The notes below the pieces were generated by a model that was not told where the DNA came from, ran no database searches, and saw only the letters and a list, made by a program, of their open reading frames with translations. Below are positions 18,088-26,344 of a stretch of 64,000 bases of DNA, one piece after another (positions within the stretch are counted from its first letter, which is position 1; each line of letters opens with the position of its first letter). The stretch is from Thalassarchaeum sp002495735 (GTDB lineage: Archaea > Thermoplasmatota > Poseidoniia > Poseidoniales > Thalassarchaeaceae), in contig CALDRG010000064.1 in NCBI GenBank assembly GCA_937911265.1, positions 16,160 through 80,159 on the forward strand, read 5' to 3'. Both the position numbers and the translations under genes were made by a program.

Positions 18088-19443
18088 TCACTCCGCCCTC
18101 AGATTCTCCAGTTCCTCTTCGACAGCCTTCTGGGTGATTCTGTCGCCTTGCTCTCGTAGTCGGACTGCGACGATATCAATCTCTGATCCCTCTGCACCAG
18201 CAGTCACTGCCATGTTCCGGACATGGAGCTTCATGTGTCCGGCTTGGATACCTACTGTCGCCAACGCCCTCAGGGCACCGAGGTTCTGGGCCAACCCCGC
18301 TGCCGCCATCACCTTGGCGAGCTCGTCGGCGGAAGTGATTCCGAGCAGAGCCACGTTGGCTTGCGCTGCAGGGTGCACTCTCACTGCACCTCCCACTAGC
18401 CCCACAGCCATCGGTAGTTCAATCGAGCCCACTAGATTGCCTTCGCCATCCTTCTCCCAGTGAGTCAGCGAGCCATAGGTCCTCTCGTGTGCGGCGAAAC
18501 TGTGAGCACCGGACTCCACAGCCCGCCAGTCCTGTCCACAGGCGAGGGCTATGGGAGATATCGCATTCATGATGCCCTTGTTGTGAGTAGTGGCGCGAAA
18601 CGGGTCGGCTTTGGCGAAGTGATATGCTTGCAGTATTCCCTCTATGACTTCGGAGCCCTGCTCCGCATTGCCCTTGTCCGACAATTCCTCAGGGCTGAAT
18701 ACAGCACTCACCCTAGCCAGTCTGTGCACGGCAAGATTGCTGATTATGCGCAGTATAACTGTCCCACCTGTCATACTCTCTATCTTTGGGGCGATGGTCT
18801 CGGCCATGGTGTTGACAGCGTTTGCACCCATGGCGTCTCTACAGTCCACCAGGATGTGGACAATGACCATCGGTCCGGAGTCAGTTTCTATTATTCTGAC
18901 TTGAATATCCCGACATCCGCCACCGAATTTGACTAGAATCGGGTCGACAGCATTGCAAGATTCGACTAATTCGGCGCTTTTTCCTAGGATTGAAGCCTTT
19001 GCAACTTCTGGATCATCGCAACCCACAACTTGGATTTGCCCAATCATCACTGGATCATCGTTGTCAGAGGTGAATCCACCATTGGCATGGCACCTCTTTG
19101 CCATATTGCTGGCGGCAGCCACCACACTTGGTTCCTCAAGGACGAATGGTATCAGATAGTGCTCACCATCGATGATGAAGTTGGTAGCGACTCCGATGGG
19201 CAGCGAGTATGTCCCGATTACATTCTCAATCATCCTATCTGCTGAATCTTCGGAAAGCTCACCTGAAGAGGACCATGCCTCTACTTGCTCTGGTGTGAGT
19301 TTGGCTGTGTGAGCCAGCACCTCCCTGCGTTCTGAAACAGAGAGCTTGTAGAATCCTTCGAGTCGGCTGCTGTCGACGGGCATCTGTATCAGTTGAAGCC
19401 CGGAGTAATTGGCTTCTAACTGTTTGCGATTGACCTTGTTCAT
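18088..19443 (-). CDS. mvaA: Hydroxymethylglutaryl-CoA reductase, class II
   Basis: The 451-residue enzyme makes mevalonate for archaeal isoprenoid lipids. The class II (bacterial-type) pattern is clear: MIENVIGTYSLPIGVATNF with the catalytic Glu, TTHNKGIMNAISPIALACGQD with the catalytic Lys and Asp, and IQAGHMKLHVRN with the catalytic His. No membrane segment is seen. Class II reductases replaced the class I enzyme in Thermoplasmatales and Archaeoglobales by transfer from bacteria (established knowledge), and this gene fits that history. It is divergent from the AAA/winged-helix gene and shares its repeat-rich promoter region. Confidence 0.95.
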   Translation of the reverse strand: MNKVNRKQLEANYSGLQLIQMPVDSSRLEGFYKLSVSERREVLAHTAKLTPEQVEAWSSSGELSEDSADRMIENVIGTYSLPIGVATNFIIDGEHYLIPFVLEEPSVVAAASNMAKRCHANGGFTSDNDDPVMIGQIQVVGCDDPEVAKASILGKSAELVESCNAVDPILVKFGGGCRDIQVRIIETDSGPMVIVHILVDCRDAMGANAVNTMAETIAPKIESMTGGTVILRIISNLAVHRLARVSAVFSPEELSDKGNAEQGSEVIEGILQAYHFAKADPFRATTHNKGIMNAISPIALACGQDWRAVESGAHSFAAHERTYGSLTHWEKDGEGNLVGSIELPMAVGLVGGAVRVHPAAQANVALLGITSADELAKVMAAAGLAQNLGALRALATVGIQAGHMKLHVRNMAVTAGAEGSEIDIVAVRLREQGDRITQKAVEEELENLRAE

Positions 19444-19480
19444 GTTCGCGATTTAGCAGTATAGTTCAGAAAACACTTCC

Positions 19481-19488
19481 TAAAAATG
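19481..19488 (-). promoter_or_regulatory. Putative TATA element for HMG-CoA reductase
   Basis: Read on the minus strand, CATTTTTA lies about 40 bases upstream of the mvaA ATG. A GCGTTAA heptamer abuts it on the upstream side. Prediction from AT-richness and spacing. Confidence 0.3.
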
Positions 19489-19657
19489 CGTTAATCTACC
19501 CATTAACGGGTTGTTAACGCATCAATAAAGCGTTAGTGAAGCGTTAACATCGAATTGTCACATTCGTAGCACTGGGTGAAAAGGGCCCAACTAAATCCTC
19601 TCGGAAAAACGCGAGAATGCGTTAAATCACCATATGAGAAGCGTGAGGATGCGTGAA
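19488..19657. repeat. Cluster of GCGTTAA-type heptamers between mvaA and the AAA/winged-helix gene
   Basis: The heptamer GCGTTAA occurs exactly at 19488-19494, 19541-19547 and 19619-19625, and inverted at 19514-19520. One-base variants lie at 19503-19509 (inverted, CCGTTAA), 19530-19536 (GCGTTAG), 19641-19647 (GCGTGAG, two changes) and 19651-19657 (GCGTGAA). Neighbouring copies are often 10-11 bases apart, about one helical turn. Copies sit immediately upstream of the likely TATA boxes of both divergent genes (19481-19488 and CATATGAG at 19631-19638). No gene is seen in this 222-base gap. It looks like a multi-site binding region for a regulator or initiator. Confidence 0.6.
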
Positions 19658-19665
19658 TATTAAGA

Positions 19666-21477
19666 ATGAGAGAGCTCGCTGCTCGAGCAATGATGGGAGA
19701 GGCAGTTTCTCTACTTGACCTACCTCCCCTCAGGGGAAATCCCTTCGAACTCAGACCAATCGAGTCGACGCGAGCCCAGGACATAGTCGGGCGCGATTCA
19801 CTGATGACCCGCTTGAGAGAGCATATCATATCCGAATCTCCGAGGATGGTGCTCTTAGTTGGGGGACGAGGCAGCGGTAGAACCTCTCTGGTAAACGCCC
19901 TGTCTTCTCAGGTCAGTAAGAAGTTCGTCGGCCAGTTCTGGCCTCGGGACGAGGCCGTCAGCTCCGTGATGAATGAGATCGCTGTCCATTTCATCGGTCA
20001 CGAAGTTCCTCCGTCCACTGGGCAGATGTGTGAGCGCCTGATTGAAACGCTCGAGCAGAGTACAGGACCACTCTCCCTAATTGCCCTTGATTACCCCTCA
20101 AATACCCCTATGAATGACTTCCTAGCGCGCATGACGCCACTGTTGCAGAGGCTCAAGGCACTGGTTCTGGTGACGCTGACACCGGCACAACTGACCTCCT
20201 TGGACGAAGAGGTGCTCGATGTGTTCGATTCCCCCGAGCATCTTGATGGCCTATCGGAGAGTCAGATTCAGAAGTTGGCCGACAATCTCGTGCGCAGGAA
20301 GGCCCGTGAGCGCTGGATCATCAACCCCGATATCTTGACTGCCATCCACGATAGCACAGCAGGAAATCCACGCGAGGTGGTGCGCTTGTGCCGGGCGCTC
20401 ATTGATGAAAGGCGAGGTGTCGGCTCCGAGGGTACACTCGAGAGGCTGGTCGGATGGCAGAGGATCGTGCAGGAAGAGGACGAAGATCCTCCAGAGGCAC
20501 ACTCCTCCCTCACCGAGTTAGAATCAGAACCCGTTCCCGAGTCAGTCGAAGATGGTGAGGACTGGGACGTCGAGCCCGATGACCTGTGGGAGGATGAATC
20601 CGAACCCGAAGGCCAATCCGAAGAGTTCGATTGGGACAAGGAACTCCCTGAACCAGACGATATCTGGGACGATGGGCCCGTGCCCGTGCCCGTGCCCGAG
20701 CCCGAGCCCGAGTCGCAGTCGCCCCCTCCAGAGGAGAACCAGGAGACGCTGGATTCCTTCCTCTTCGCCGAAGAGGGCACTGAACATCTGGTACAGCCTC
20801 GTCACGCCGGCGGACTCAGTGGCTTAGCCGACAGATCACAGAGAATCAGCGCAGCCATGCCCGAGGGTCTGGACGAGACTCCGATTACGGTCGCCGAGAA
20901 TCGGCCGCAATTGACACCGGCTCCTATCAGGCCACCTCCTAGGCCGAATCCCGAACCTGCATTCGTTACCGACGCCAAGCCAGACACCTCGGTGCTACCC
21001 ACTCAGGACCAACCGGTGATGGCTGCCGAGGGTGCCCTTTGGACTGTGGACTCTAGTCTCGGCTCATCCCTGCCTGTCTTAGATGCGGAGCCAAAGGCCA
21101 GTCCCGAACCAGTCTTCGACATCGATCACTCCCCTCCTCCTGCCGTAGTGCCGGAGCCAGTGTTTGAGGAGCCGGAACCTGCTCCTCCCCAAATCCCGAT
21201 TCCCCTCGGACCAGCTTGGGATGTTGACGAGCCTCTCAACCATGCCCGAGTCGCGACAGTTTCTGATGCTGAGCGTACCGTGCTGGCAGCAGCCAAGGCA
21301 CGCGAGATCTCACCTTCGGACCCGGAACTACAGGCCTTTCTCGAGGTCGGTAGACCTCGACTATCGCAGATTTTCAATGGACTGCGGAAAGCTGGCCTGC
21401 TCTCGGTCAGGAAGCAGGGCAGGACGAGACTGTTCAAACTAAGCAGAGCAGCCTCGTTGGAACTCGAGATGACATAG
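19666..21477 (+). CDS. AAA-type protein with degenerate ATPase motifs and a C-terminal winged helix
   Basis: The 603-residue protein has an Orc/MoxR-like AAA core (about 24-260), including NPFELRPIESTRAQDIVGR, a Walker A-like GGRGSGRT at 66-73, an LSLIALDYP strand at 136-144 and STAGNPREVVRLCRALI. In Walker A the invariant Lys is Arg (R72), and Walker B has D142-Y143 with no Glu, so ATP hydrolysis is doubtful. A 260-residue Pro/Glu/Asp-rich linker follows. The protein ends in a winged-helix region (about 525-600: ERTVLAAAKAREISP ... GRPRLSQIFNGLRKAGLLSV). It is probably a DNA-binding protein. The start at 19666 follows GCGTGAATATTAAGA, with no Shine-Dalgarno, so it may be leaderless. Confidence 0.7.
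   Translation: MRELAARAMMGEAVSLLDLPPLRGNPFELRPIESTRAQDIVGRDSLMTRLREHIISESPRMVLLVGGRGSGRTSLVNALSSQVSKKFVGQFWPRDEAVSSVMNEIAVHFIGHEVPPSTGQMCERLIETLEQSTGPLSLIALDYPSNTPMNDFLARMTPLLQRLKALVLVTLTPAQLTSLDEEVLDVFDSPEHLDGLSESQIQKLADNLVRRKARERWIINPDILTAIHDSTAGNPREVVRLCRALIDERRGVGSEGTLERLVGWQRIVQEEDEDPPEAHSSLTELESEPVPESVEDGEDWDVEPDDLWEDESEPEGQSEEFDWDKELPEPDDIWDDGPVPVPVPEPEPESQSPPPEENQETLDSFLFAEEGTEHLVQPRHAGGLSGLADRSQRISAAMPEGLDETPITVAENRPQLTPAPIRPPPRPNPEPAFVTDAKPDTSVLPTQDQPVMAAEGALWTVDSSLGSSLPVLDAEPKASPEPVFDIDHSPPPAVVPEPVFEEPEPAPPQIPIPLGPAWDVDEPLNHARVATVSDAERTVLAAAKAREISPSDPELQAFLEVGRPRLSQIFNGLRKAGLLSVRKQGRTRLFKLSRAASLELEMT
20676..20711 (+). repeat. Six tandem hexamers inside the AAA protein linker
   Basis: GCCCGT occurs three times in a row, then GCCCGA three times, encoding a PVPVPVPEPEPE stretch in the low-complexity linker. 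It is a likely site of slippage and length variation between strains. Confidence 0.8.
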
Positions 21478-21485
21478 GTGCTCAA

Positions 21486-21776
21486 ATGTCCGGCTCAGTA
21501 GTAACCAGAGATAAGGTTGAGAGGTATCTGGCCCTGACGACTGAGGCTAGGTCGAAGGCGACCCCCTGCGCGGAAGGTGTGGAGGACGAGGCCCGATTGA
21601 CCTCGATGCTGAGGATGTGCGATGACTACGCCGCTGATGCCAGGCATTTCATGGAGTCCGATGATTTGGTTCGCGCCTTCGGGGCCATCAACTACTCGCA
21701 CGCTTGGTTGGATGCCGCCGTTAGAATCGGTCTACTGGACGGCCATGGAGATGACCGGTTGTTCACGCTGCCCTAG
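21486..21776 (+). CDS. DUF357 family protein
   Basis: The 96-residue, helical protein matches the archaeal DUF357 family: YAADARHFMESDDLVRAFGAINYSHAWLDAAVRIGLLD corresponds to the family's YxxDAxHFxxxGDxVxAFxAxxYAHGWLDAGxRLG. Function is unknown. It starts 8 bases after the AAA/winged-helix gene, so the two are probably co-transcribed. Its stop overlaps the convergent PIN gene by 4 bases. Confidence 0.85.
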   Translation: MSGSVVTRDKVERYLALTTEARSKATPCAEGVEDEARLTSMLRMCDDYAADARHFMESDDLVRAFGAINYSHAWLDAAVRIGLLDGHGDDRLFTLP

Positions 21777-22141
21777 GTCTCGACCAGCCTGAGGAACCGG
21801 CCCGATGCGACTTCGATGTAGGATCCTCCAGAGGATATCAATCTCTCCTTAAGGTCCCGGTCGACTGTCAGTACCGGCCATCTTCTCGAACCAGAGAGAG
21901 TTACCAGCATCTCGTCCGGATGAGACATCCCATCAAGGTCGAGAACTCTCTCGGAACGGCTCTCGAGCAAACTGAGGAGGAGTCCCTTCCTCTGTTGCGA
22001 CAACAGATCTAATTCGCGATGCACACTTTCGAGCACCATGAGTTCGGCTTGGCCAACCACTCCCTTCATCGCATCGTCGATATTCAACTTTGCATCCATC
22101 AGTGCGGCCCAGCCGCATGCGTCTACGAGGACGCCGACCAT
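21773..22141 (-). CDS. PIN-domain (Fcf1/VapC9-like) nuclease
   Basis: The 122-residue PIN domain has acidic residues in VLVDACGWAALMD (D7) and in VLTVDRDLKERLISSG, and the C-terminal IEVASGRFLRLV strand seen in Fcf1-like archaeal proteins. These are metal-dependent RNases or rRNA-processing factors. The ATG at 22141 lies 4 bases after the aIF2-gamma stop with AGGGTGAT upstream. A longer frame reaching 22231 would lie inside aIF2-gamma and is not needed. An aIF2-gamma/PIN neighbourhood supports a ribosome or translation role over a toxin; no antitoxin gene is adjacent. Confidence 0.78.
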   Translation of the reverse strand: MVGVLVDACGWAALMDAKLNIDDAMKGVVGQAELMVLESVHRELDLLSQQRKGLLLSLLESRSERVLDLDGMSHPDEMLVTLSGSRRWPVLTVDRDLKERLISSGGSYIEVASGRFLRLVET

Positions 22142-22145
22142 CCAA

Positions 22146-23405
22146 TCACCCTGCAATCGAGCCGTGGCCGATGAGCCGCCAGCGCGAGCCGATGCGACGG
22201 GACAGCGTGATTCGACTACCTGACTTGGCACAAATTGGCAACCTCAGTTGCAACGTCGCCGATCGACCTTTGATCGATGAGACTGTTCCGACGCTGGTGG
22301 CGGTGGCAGAGTTCACCATAAGCATCTCATTGGGCTGCAGCGGGCGAACCGATTTGGCATCCCCTTCTCCGGCCGAGGCCATGTTCTCAAGCAGATCGAG
22401 ATCGAGATCTAGGGCCTCCCATATTGGTGGCAGTTCACCCTCGCGAGCCATGACCTGTCCAGAGAGCTCATCGGCCTTGGTGGAGACAGGGTCCATCGGA
22501 GTAGCGATGCCGCACAATCCTCCTGCGTGAACGGATTGCAGGTCAAGCCCACCTCCCTTGACACTCTGAATGGTAGTTCGAATTGGCTCCCAAGTCGTCT
22601 TTCCGCCTGTTTGCACCCTGCGGCCAGGGGCTATCAATATCGAATCTCCCACGCTGAAGGAACCCTCGACGATGCTGCCGCCGATGATTCCGCCCTGCAG
22701 TTTCTCAGGGCGCGAGCCCGGACGATTCGTGTCGAACGAGCGAGCGACGTACATCAGACCTGACTCACCAGAGGGCCTGTCTGGAGTGGGAATGACGTCT
22801 TCGATGGCCTGTATCAAGACGTCTAGGTTGACGTCGTGGTGGGCCGAGACCGGGATGATTGGAGCAGACTCGGCTATCGTGCCCTTCAGGAAGTCTCTAA
22901 TCTCCTCGTGGGATTCGACAGCCCTCTCTCGACTCACTATGTCGATCTTGTTCTGTACCACTACTATGTTCTCTATTCCTGCTATCTGCAATGCGGCCAG
23001 ATGTTCACGGGTCTGAGGCTGCGGGCACTTCTCAGTAGCAGAAATGAGTAGCATCGCCCCATCCATAATCGAGGAGCCTGAAATCATCACAGCCATCAGG
23101 GTCTCGTGACCCGGGGCGTCAACAAACGAGACCACACGTAGAAGCTCGCCATCCGAGTCCTCGTTGCCATCAGGGTGCTTACCTCTAGCGTAGTACCTAC
23201 CGTCAGAGGTCCTGTAGAACGCTGTGTCGGCGTAGCCTAACTTGATGCTGATGCCGCGCTTCATTTCCTCCGAGTGGGTATCGGTCCAGACTCCGGAGAG
23301 CGCTTGAGTGAGAGTGGTCTTACCGTGATCGACGTGACCGACCATGCCGATGTTGACTACAGGTTGACTGGGAAGACTCTGAACCAGTTTAATTCCCCCT
23401 GCCAA
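22146..23405 (-). CDS. eif2g: Translation initiation factor aIF2, gamma subunit
   Basis: This GTPase delivers initiator tRNA to the ribosome. The G1 loop is GMVGHVDHGKTTLTQALSG, switch residues are in RGISIKLGYAD, G3 is VDAPGHETLM, G4 is VVQNKIDIV, and two beta-barrels follow (GGIIGGSIVEGSFSVGD and the C-terminal part). The start is unclear. The frame is open to an ATG at 23453, which would overlap eS6 by 47 bases. The TTG at 23405, one base after the eS6 stop and preceded by GAGGAG, gives 419 residues, close to the normal archaeal length, and is my choice. The zinc-knuckle Cys set of some aIF2-gammas is not evident. Confidence 0.95.
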   Translation of the reverse strand: MAGGIKLVQSLPSQPVVNIGMVGHVDHGKTTLTQALSGVWTDTHSEEMKRGISIKLGYADTAFYRTSDGRYYARGKHPDGNEDSDGELLRVVSFVDAPGHETLMAVMISGSSIMDGAMLLISATEKCPQPQTREHLAALQIAGIENIVVVQNKIDIVSRERAVESHEEIRDFLKGTIAESAPIIPVSAHHDVNLDVLIQAIEDVIPTPDRPSGESGLMYVARSFDTNRPGSRPEKLQGGIIGGSIVEGSFSVGDSILIAPGRRVQTGGKTTWEPIRTTIQSVKGGGLDLQSVHAGGLCGIATPMDPVSTKADELSGQVMAREGELPPIWEALDLDLDLLENMASAGEGDAKSVRPLQPNEMLMVNSATATSVGTVSSIKGRSATLQLRLPICAKSGSRITLSRRIGSRWRLIGHGSIAG

Positions 23406-23406
23406 C

Positions 23407-23904
23407 TCACTCCTCTTCTCCAGAGGGCTCCTCGACAGGTGCGGCCTCCTCAACGAGGCCGAAGATGGCGTCGAGGGAGCGATTGCCCGCCTCGGTGATC
23501 TTCAGGTTAATCTGGCGGGTGTCCTGGCCGATTACGTTGCCTCGCAGCTTACGTCGCCTTCTGAGGCCGTCGTACTTGTATCGATACACCTTACCTCTCT
23601 TCTTGACATAGCGCTTGCCCTTGTAACCGATTCCCGCAGTGATGAGGACTGACTTGATGCCGACGCCGTCCAGTTCTGGCCTCATAGGGCGCCCCGTCAG
23701 ATCGGAGCCACCAGTGATCTCCAGTTTGTATCCAGATAGGGATTTGTCACCCTCTCCGATGAACATACCGTCCACCGAATCCCCGATTTTCTTACCTAGG
23801 AAGTGGTTGTAGTTTGAGCCCGTAATCTCGATACCGAAGGCCCGGCCACTCGATGTGGGATTGGTATCGTTAATCACCGCTTTGAATGCCTGCTCCGCTG
23901 CCAT
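23407..23904 (-). CDS. rps6e: Ribosomal protein eS6
   Basis: This 165-residue small-subunit protein has the family core FGIEITGSNYNHFLGKKIGDSVDG, LTGRPMRPELDGVGIKSVLI and KKRGKVYRYKYDGLRRRRKLRGN. The C-terminus adds a Glu-rich tail. It starts with GAGGTGAT 4 bases before ATG. It probably heads an operon with aIF2-gamma and the PIN gene, an association between small-subunit assembly and initiation seen in other archaea. Confidence 0.96.
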   Translation of the reverse strand: MAAEQAFKAVINDTNPTSSGRAFGIEITGSNYNHFLGKKIGDSVDGMFIGEGDKSLSGYKLEITGGSDLTGRPMRPELDGVGIKSVLITAGIGYKGKRYVKKRGKVYRYKYDGLRRRRKLRGNVIGQDTRQINLKITEAGNRSLDAIFGLVEEAAPVEEPSGEEE

Positions 23905-23938
23905 CTCATCACCTCGGACGGCCTCCCGACTAAAGGCC

Positions 23939-23946
23939 CCTATAAG
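23939..23946 (-). promoter_or_regulatory. Putative TATA box of the eS6 operon
   Basis: On the minus strand, CTTATAGG lies about 39 bases upstream of the eS6 ATG. A start about 26 bases downstream leaves a 13-base leader that still contains GAGGTGAT. Confidence 0.45.
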
Positions 23947-23956
23947 AGCGGTTCGG

Positions 23957-23973
23957 AAGCGCCATAGGCGCTT
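23957..23973. promoter_or_regulatory. 7-3-7 perfect inverted repeat between orc1/cdc6 and eS6
   Basis: AAGCGCC-TAT-GGCGCTT on the minus strand lies 6 bases after the orc1/cdc6 stop and 10 bases upstream of the eS6 TATA box. No T-run follows, so a classic terminator is unlikely. It may be an operator upstream of the promoter. Confidence 0.5.
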
Positions 23974-23979
23974 GCTGAA

Positions 23980-25182
23980 TCAACTGATTTCCTTCTCAAT
24001 TCGACTCTCCAGAGCCGCAGGTGCGGTATTGGTCATGGTGATGTGCTGCGTCCTCCCCCTACCCACCGTCGCGTTCGCAGTCCGCGACTCAATCAGCCCC
24101 AATGTCTCGAGCTCCTTGAGGTGCTTCCAGAAGGTGGTGTAACTGCGGGGTTTGTCCCCGTTCTCCTCGCAGACTAGATTGTACAACTTCTGGGCATCAC
24201 CGCTGGAGATCTCGTCCACCCTCTTGAGGCGCCTGCAGATACCGAGGAGGACCAGTTTCTGATGCTTGCCCAGATTGTCGACCTGACTTGGTTCGACCGA
24301 AGCACCCCGTAAGGTGCTGGGTCGTACATCCTCGATTAAGACGTCTCCTCTGCCATCCATCTCGGCGCGTCGAATTGCTGCTTCCAGCAGTTCGATGGCG
24401 AGACGCGCGTCACCTGTCTCAGCGGCGAACCTACCGATCTTGGACAGAGTGTCATCGCCCACCGATCCCGGTTTGCAGGCCTCCTCGTAGCGCTGCCTAG
24501 CGATACCCGTGAGCGCGCGCTCGTCGTATCCGCCCAGCGCCATCATGCTGCTCTCGCCGAGCCGAGAGATAATGGCTGGTTCGAACAACCTGATTAGGGA
24601 AACATCTTGACTCACCAGTATCATCGAGAGCGAGCCCTGCTGGTCCTGACCCTCATCGATTCGGAGCAGTTTGTAGATTAGGTCGCCCTTGTCGTTGCGA
24701 ATTAGCACATCTACTTCGTCGAGGGTTAGCAGGAGATGGGTCTTGTGTACCTTGAGGTTACGACGAATAGATTGGATGATCTCGCTCGAGCTGAAGCCCC
24801 GTTCTGGGTGTCCAGAGTCGAGTGAGCGAGCAATCTCCTGCAACACCTGTGAGGCAGTTGGGTGGTTGCGGCAGTTGACATGAGCGAGAACTATCTTCCT
24901 GCGTCCGTCCAGCATTCGCTGAAGATCTTCTCCGAAGCGACGTGTCATCACCGTCTTGCCCGAACCTACTGGTCCTGTAATGACTGCCCTGCCACTGACT
25001 CCGTCCCCTTCCATTCCACTGAACATCGAAGCGAGCTCACCGAGTTCCTCATCGCGACCGACCAATGCAGGCGGCGTCCAATCGAACGAGAAAAACATCC
25101 CGTTCAGCAGGACCTTGCCCGCTCCTATTCTGTCTAGGTAGTCGACCATTATGTGACTCGTGCTCACATCGTTATTAGACAT
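23980..25182 (-). CDS. cdc6: Orc1/Cdc6-family replication initiator
   Basis: The 400-residue initiator has AAA Walker A TGPVGSGKT, Walker B HLLLTLDEVDVL, sensor 1 SMILVSQDVSL, and ISRLG...LGGYDERALTGIARQRYEEA typical of archaeal Orc1/Cdc6. A C-terminal winged helix (HQKLVLLGICRRLKRVDEI ... SYTTFWKHLKELETLGLIES) binds origin DNA. Both ATPase motifs are intact, unlike those of the AAA/winged-helix protein at 19666. I see no origin-recognition-box repeats beside the gene. It follows dph2 by 48 bases. Confidence 0.93.
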   Translation of the reverse strand: MSNNDVSTSHIMVDYLDRIGAGKVLLNGMFFSFDWTPPALVGRDEELGELASMFSGMEGDGVSGRAVITGPVGSGKTVMTRRFGEDLQRMLDGRRKIVLAHVNCRNHPTASQVLQEIARSLDSGHPERGFSSSEIIQSIRRNLKVHKTHLLLTLDEVDVLIRNDKGDLIYKLLRIDEGQDQQGSLSMILVSQDVSLIRLFEPAIISRLGESSMMALGGYDERALTGIARQRYEEACKPGSVGDDTLSKIGRFAAETGDARLAIELLEAAIRRAEMDGRGDVLIEDVRPSTLRGASVEPSQVDNLGKHQKLVLLGICRRLKRVDEISSGDAQKLYNLVCEENGDKPRSYTTFWKHLKELETLGLIESRTANATVGRGRTQHITMTNTAPAALESRIEKEIS

Positions 25183-25230
25183 ATTTGGAGCAGCGCGCGC
25201 ACATATGCCTGTCTGCAGTGTGCACGTGAG

Positions 25231-26340
25231 TCAGGGTATCTCGTCGAACTGGTAACCTGTCTCCCACTTCTTCTCTCCAAGTGCAACTTCGAGCTCGTAC
25301 GGGGTGATGAGCGGCTTGGCATACCTTACGGAATCGTCGATTGCTATTCGAGGGCAGGCGGTGTTGACGTAGGCATCGACCGGGTAGAAGTCGATGAGGT
25401 CTGGGCTTATGTGATCCAGTGCCAGCAGGTATCCCTTGCGCCCGTGCTTCTCAAGTAGGCGCTTCATGCGTATTGCGAGGCTACGACGCATTTGGCCCGG
25501 CTTCTCGCCAATCAGGATACCGAACGTCTGGGCATCGTCGACCGAGTTTATCAGACCGAAGCGCTGGCGCAGAATCCTCTCGATGCGTTCCAGGGACATC
25601 TCGGTGGCATCCCCTGAGTAAGGGTCGAGCATCGCCAGCGGCTTGCCAGTATGCAGCACTAGGCCGATGGGATGGAAATCGCCCGAGCCGAGGAACATGT
25701 AGTGCCCTATCGACGGGTCGTCGCCTGAGTAGTTGCAGCCGAGTACTTGGCCGGGAAAGGTCAACCTGTCACCGCCGACAGGTATCTCTACGTCGAAGCC
25801 CGCCATCTCAAGTCTACTCTTGAAATCCTCAAGCAGATGGAGGTGCTGTATGGAGCCCACTAGGCCGAGCCTCGCTCCAGTCAGAGGGGCAACCCTTCCA
25901 ACCGCATCGAGAAAACGCTCCTTGGCAGTTTCTTCGTCAATATCGGCCTCCTCGCCGACCGACTCCAGTCGCGACTGAGCGATTGCGCGATGACTCTCGA
26001 GTAGAGGCAGGACTGCTGCCAACTCGGGGTCGCCATCGTAGGTGACTGGGATGAAGTGAGTTGGCATCCCTGAGTCGATGTTCATCTGACTGTGGCCCAT
26101 GTGTGCGACCAGCTCGACCCCCATCATCTTCATCTTGTCATGAACTAGGTCGCACGCTCCGTAGCACGGGTCGGCAGCCAGGATGACCTTAGCATCGGAC
26201 CCGTCCTCAATTGAGTCCATCATCTCCAGAGCCTGCATTTTCAGTCCCTCGGGAACCTGTAGCGCGACAAGTCGGTTATCGTTAGCCCTAATCCTCTCGA
26301 CTAAATCGTCGAGCTCGAAATCGTGTCTGTCCAAGTCCAT
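25231..26340 (-). CDS. dph2: Diphthamide biosynthesis protein Dph2 (2-(3-amino-3-carboxypropyl)histidine synthase)
   Basis: The 369-residue enzyme performs the first step of diphthamide formation on aEF2, using an unusual 4Fe-4S radical-SAM chemistry in which three distant Cys residues, one per domain, hold the cluster. All three contexts are visible: LAADPCYGACDL, VLGCNYSG and VNTACPRIAIDD. The start has AGGTGAT 5 bases upstream and lies 4 bases after the hpt stop. Confidence 0.94.
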   Translation of the reverse strand: MDLDRHDFELDDLVERIRANDNRLVALQVPEGLKMQALEMMDSIEDGSDAKVILAADPCYGACDLVHDKMKMMGVELVAHMGHSQMNIDSGMPTHFIPVTYDGDPELAAVLPLLESHRAIAQSRLESVGEEADIDEETAKERFLDAVGRVAPLTGARLGLVGSIQHLHLLEDFKSRLEMAGFDVEIPVGGDRLTFPGQVLGCNYSGDDPSIGHYMFLGSGDFHPIGLVLHTGKPLAMLDPYSGDATEMSLERIERILRQRFGLINSVDDAQTFGILIGEKPGQMRRSLAIRMKRLLEKHGRKGYLLALDHISPDLIDFYPVDAYVNTACPRIAIDDSVRYAKPLITPYELEVALGEKKWETGYQFDEIP

Positions 26341-26344
26341 GTAA

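Noticed and set aside
20676..20711. CRISPR-like or regulatory repeat
   Set aside because: Six in-frame hexamers encoding Pro-Val/Pro-Glu inside a coding linker; no spacers. No CRISPR array, insertion sequence or integrase was seen anywhere in the window.
21773..22141. VapC toxin of a toxin-antitoxin pair
   Set aside because: No small antitoxin gene is adjacent, and the position right after aIF2-gamma in a ribosomal block favours an rRNA- or translation-related PIN protein.
23957..23973. Reading the 7-3-7 repeat as the orc1/cdc6 terminator
   Set aside because: No T-run follows the stem on the minus strand, and archaeal termination mainly uses T-runs; an operator role upstream of the eS6 TATA is more likely, though not proven.
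25183..25230. Replication origin beside orc1/cdc6
   Set aside because: The short upstream gap shows only GTGCAC, CATATG and GCGCGC palindromes, with no repeated origin-recognition-box-like elements.
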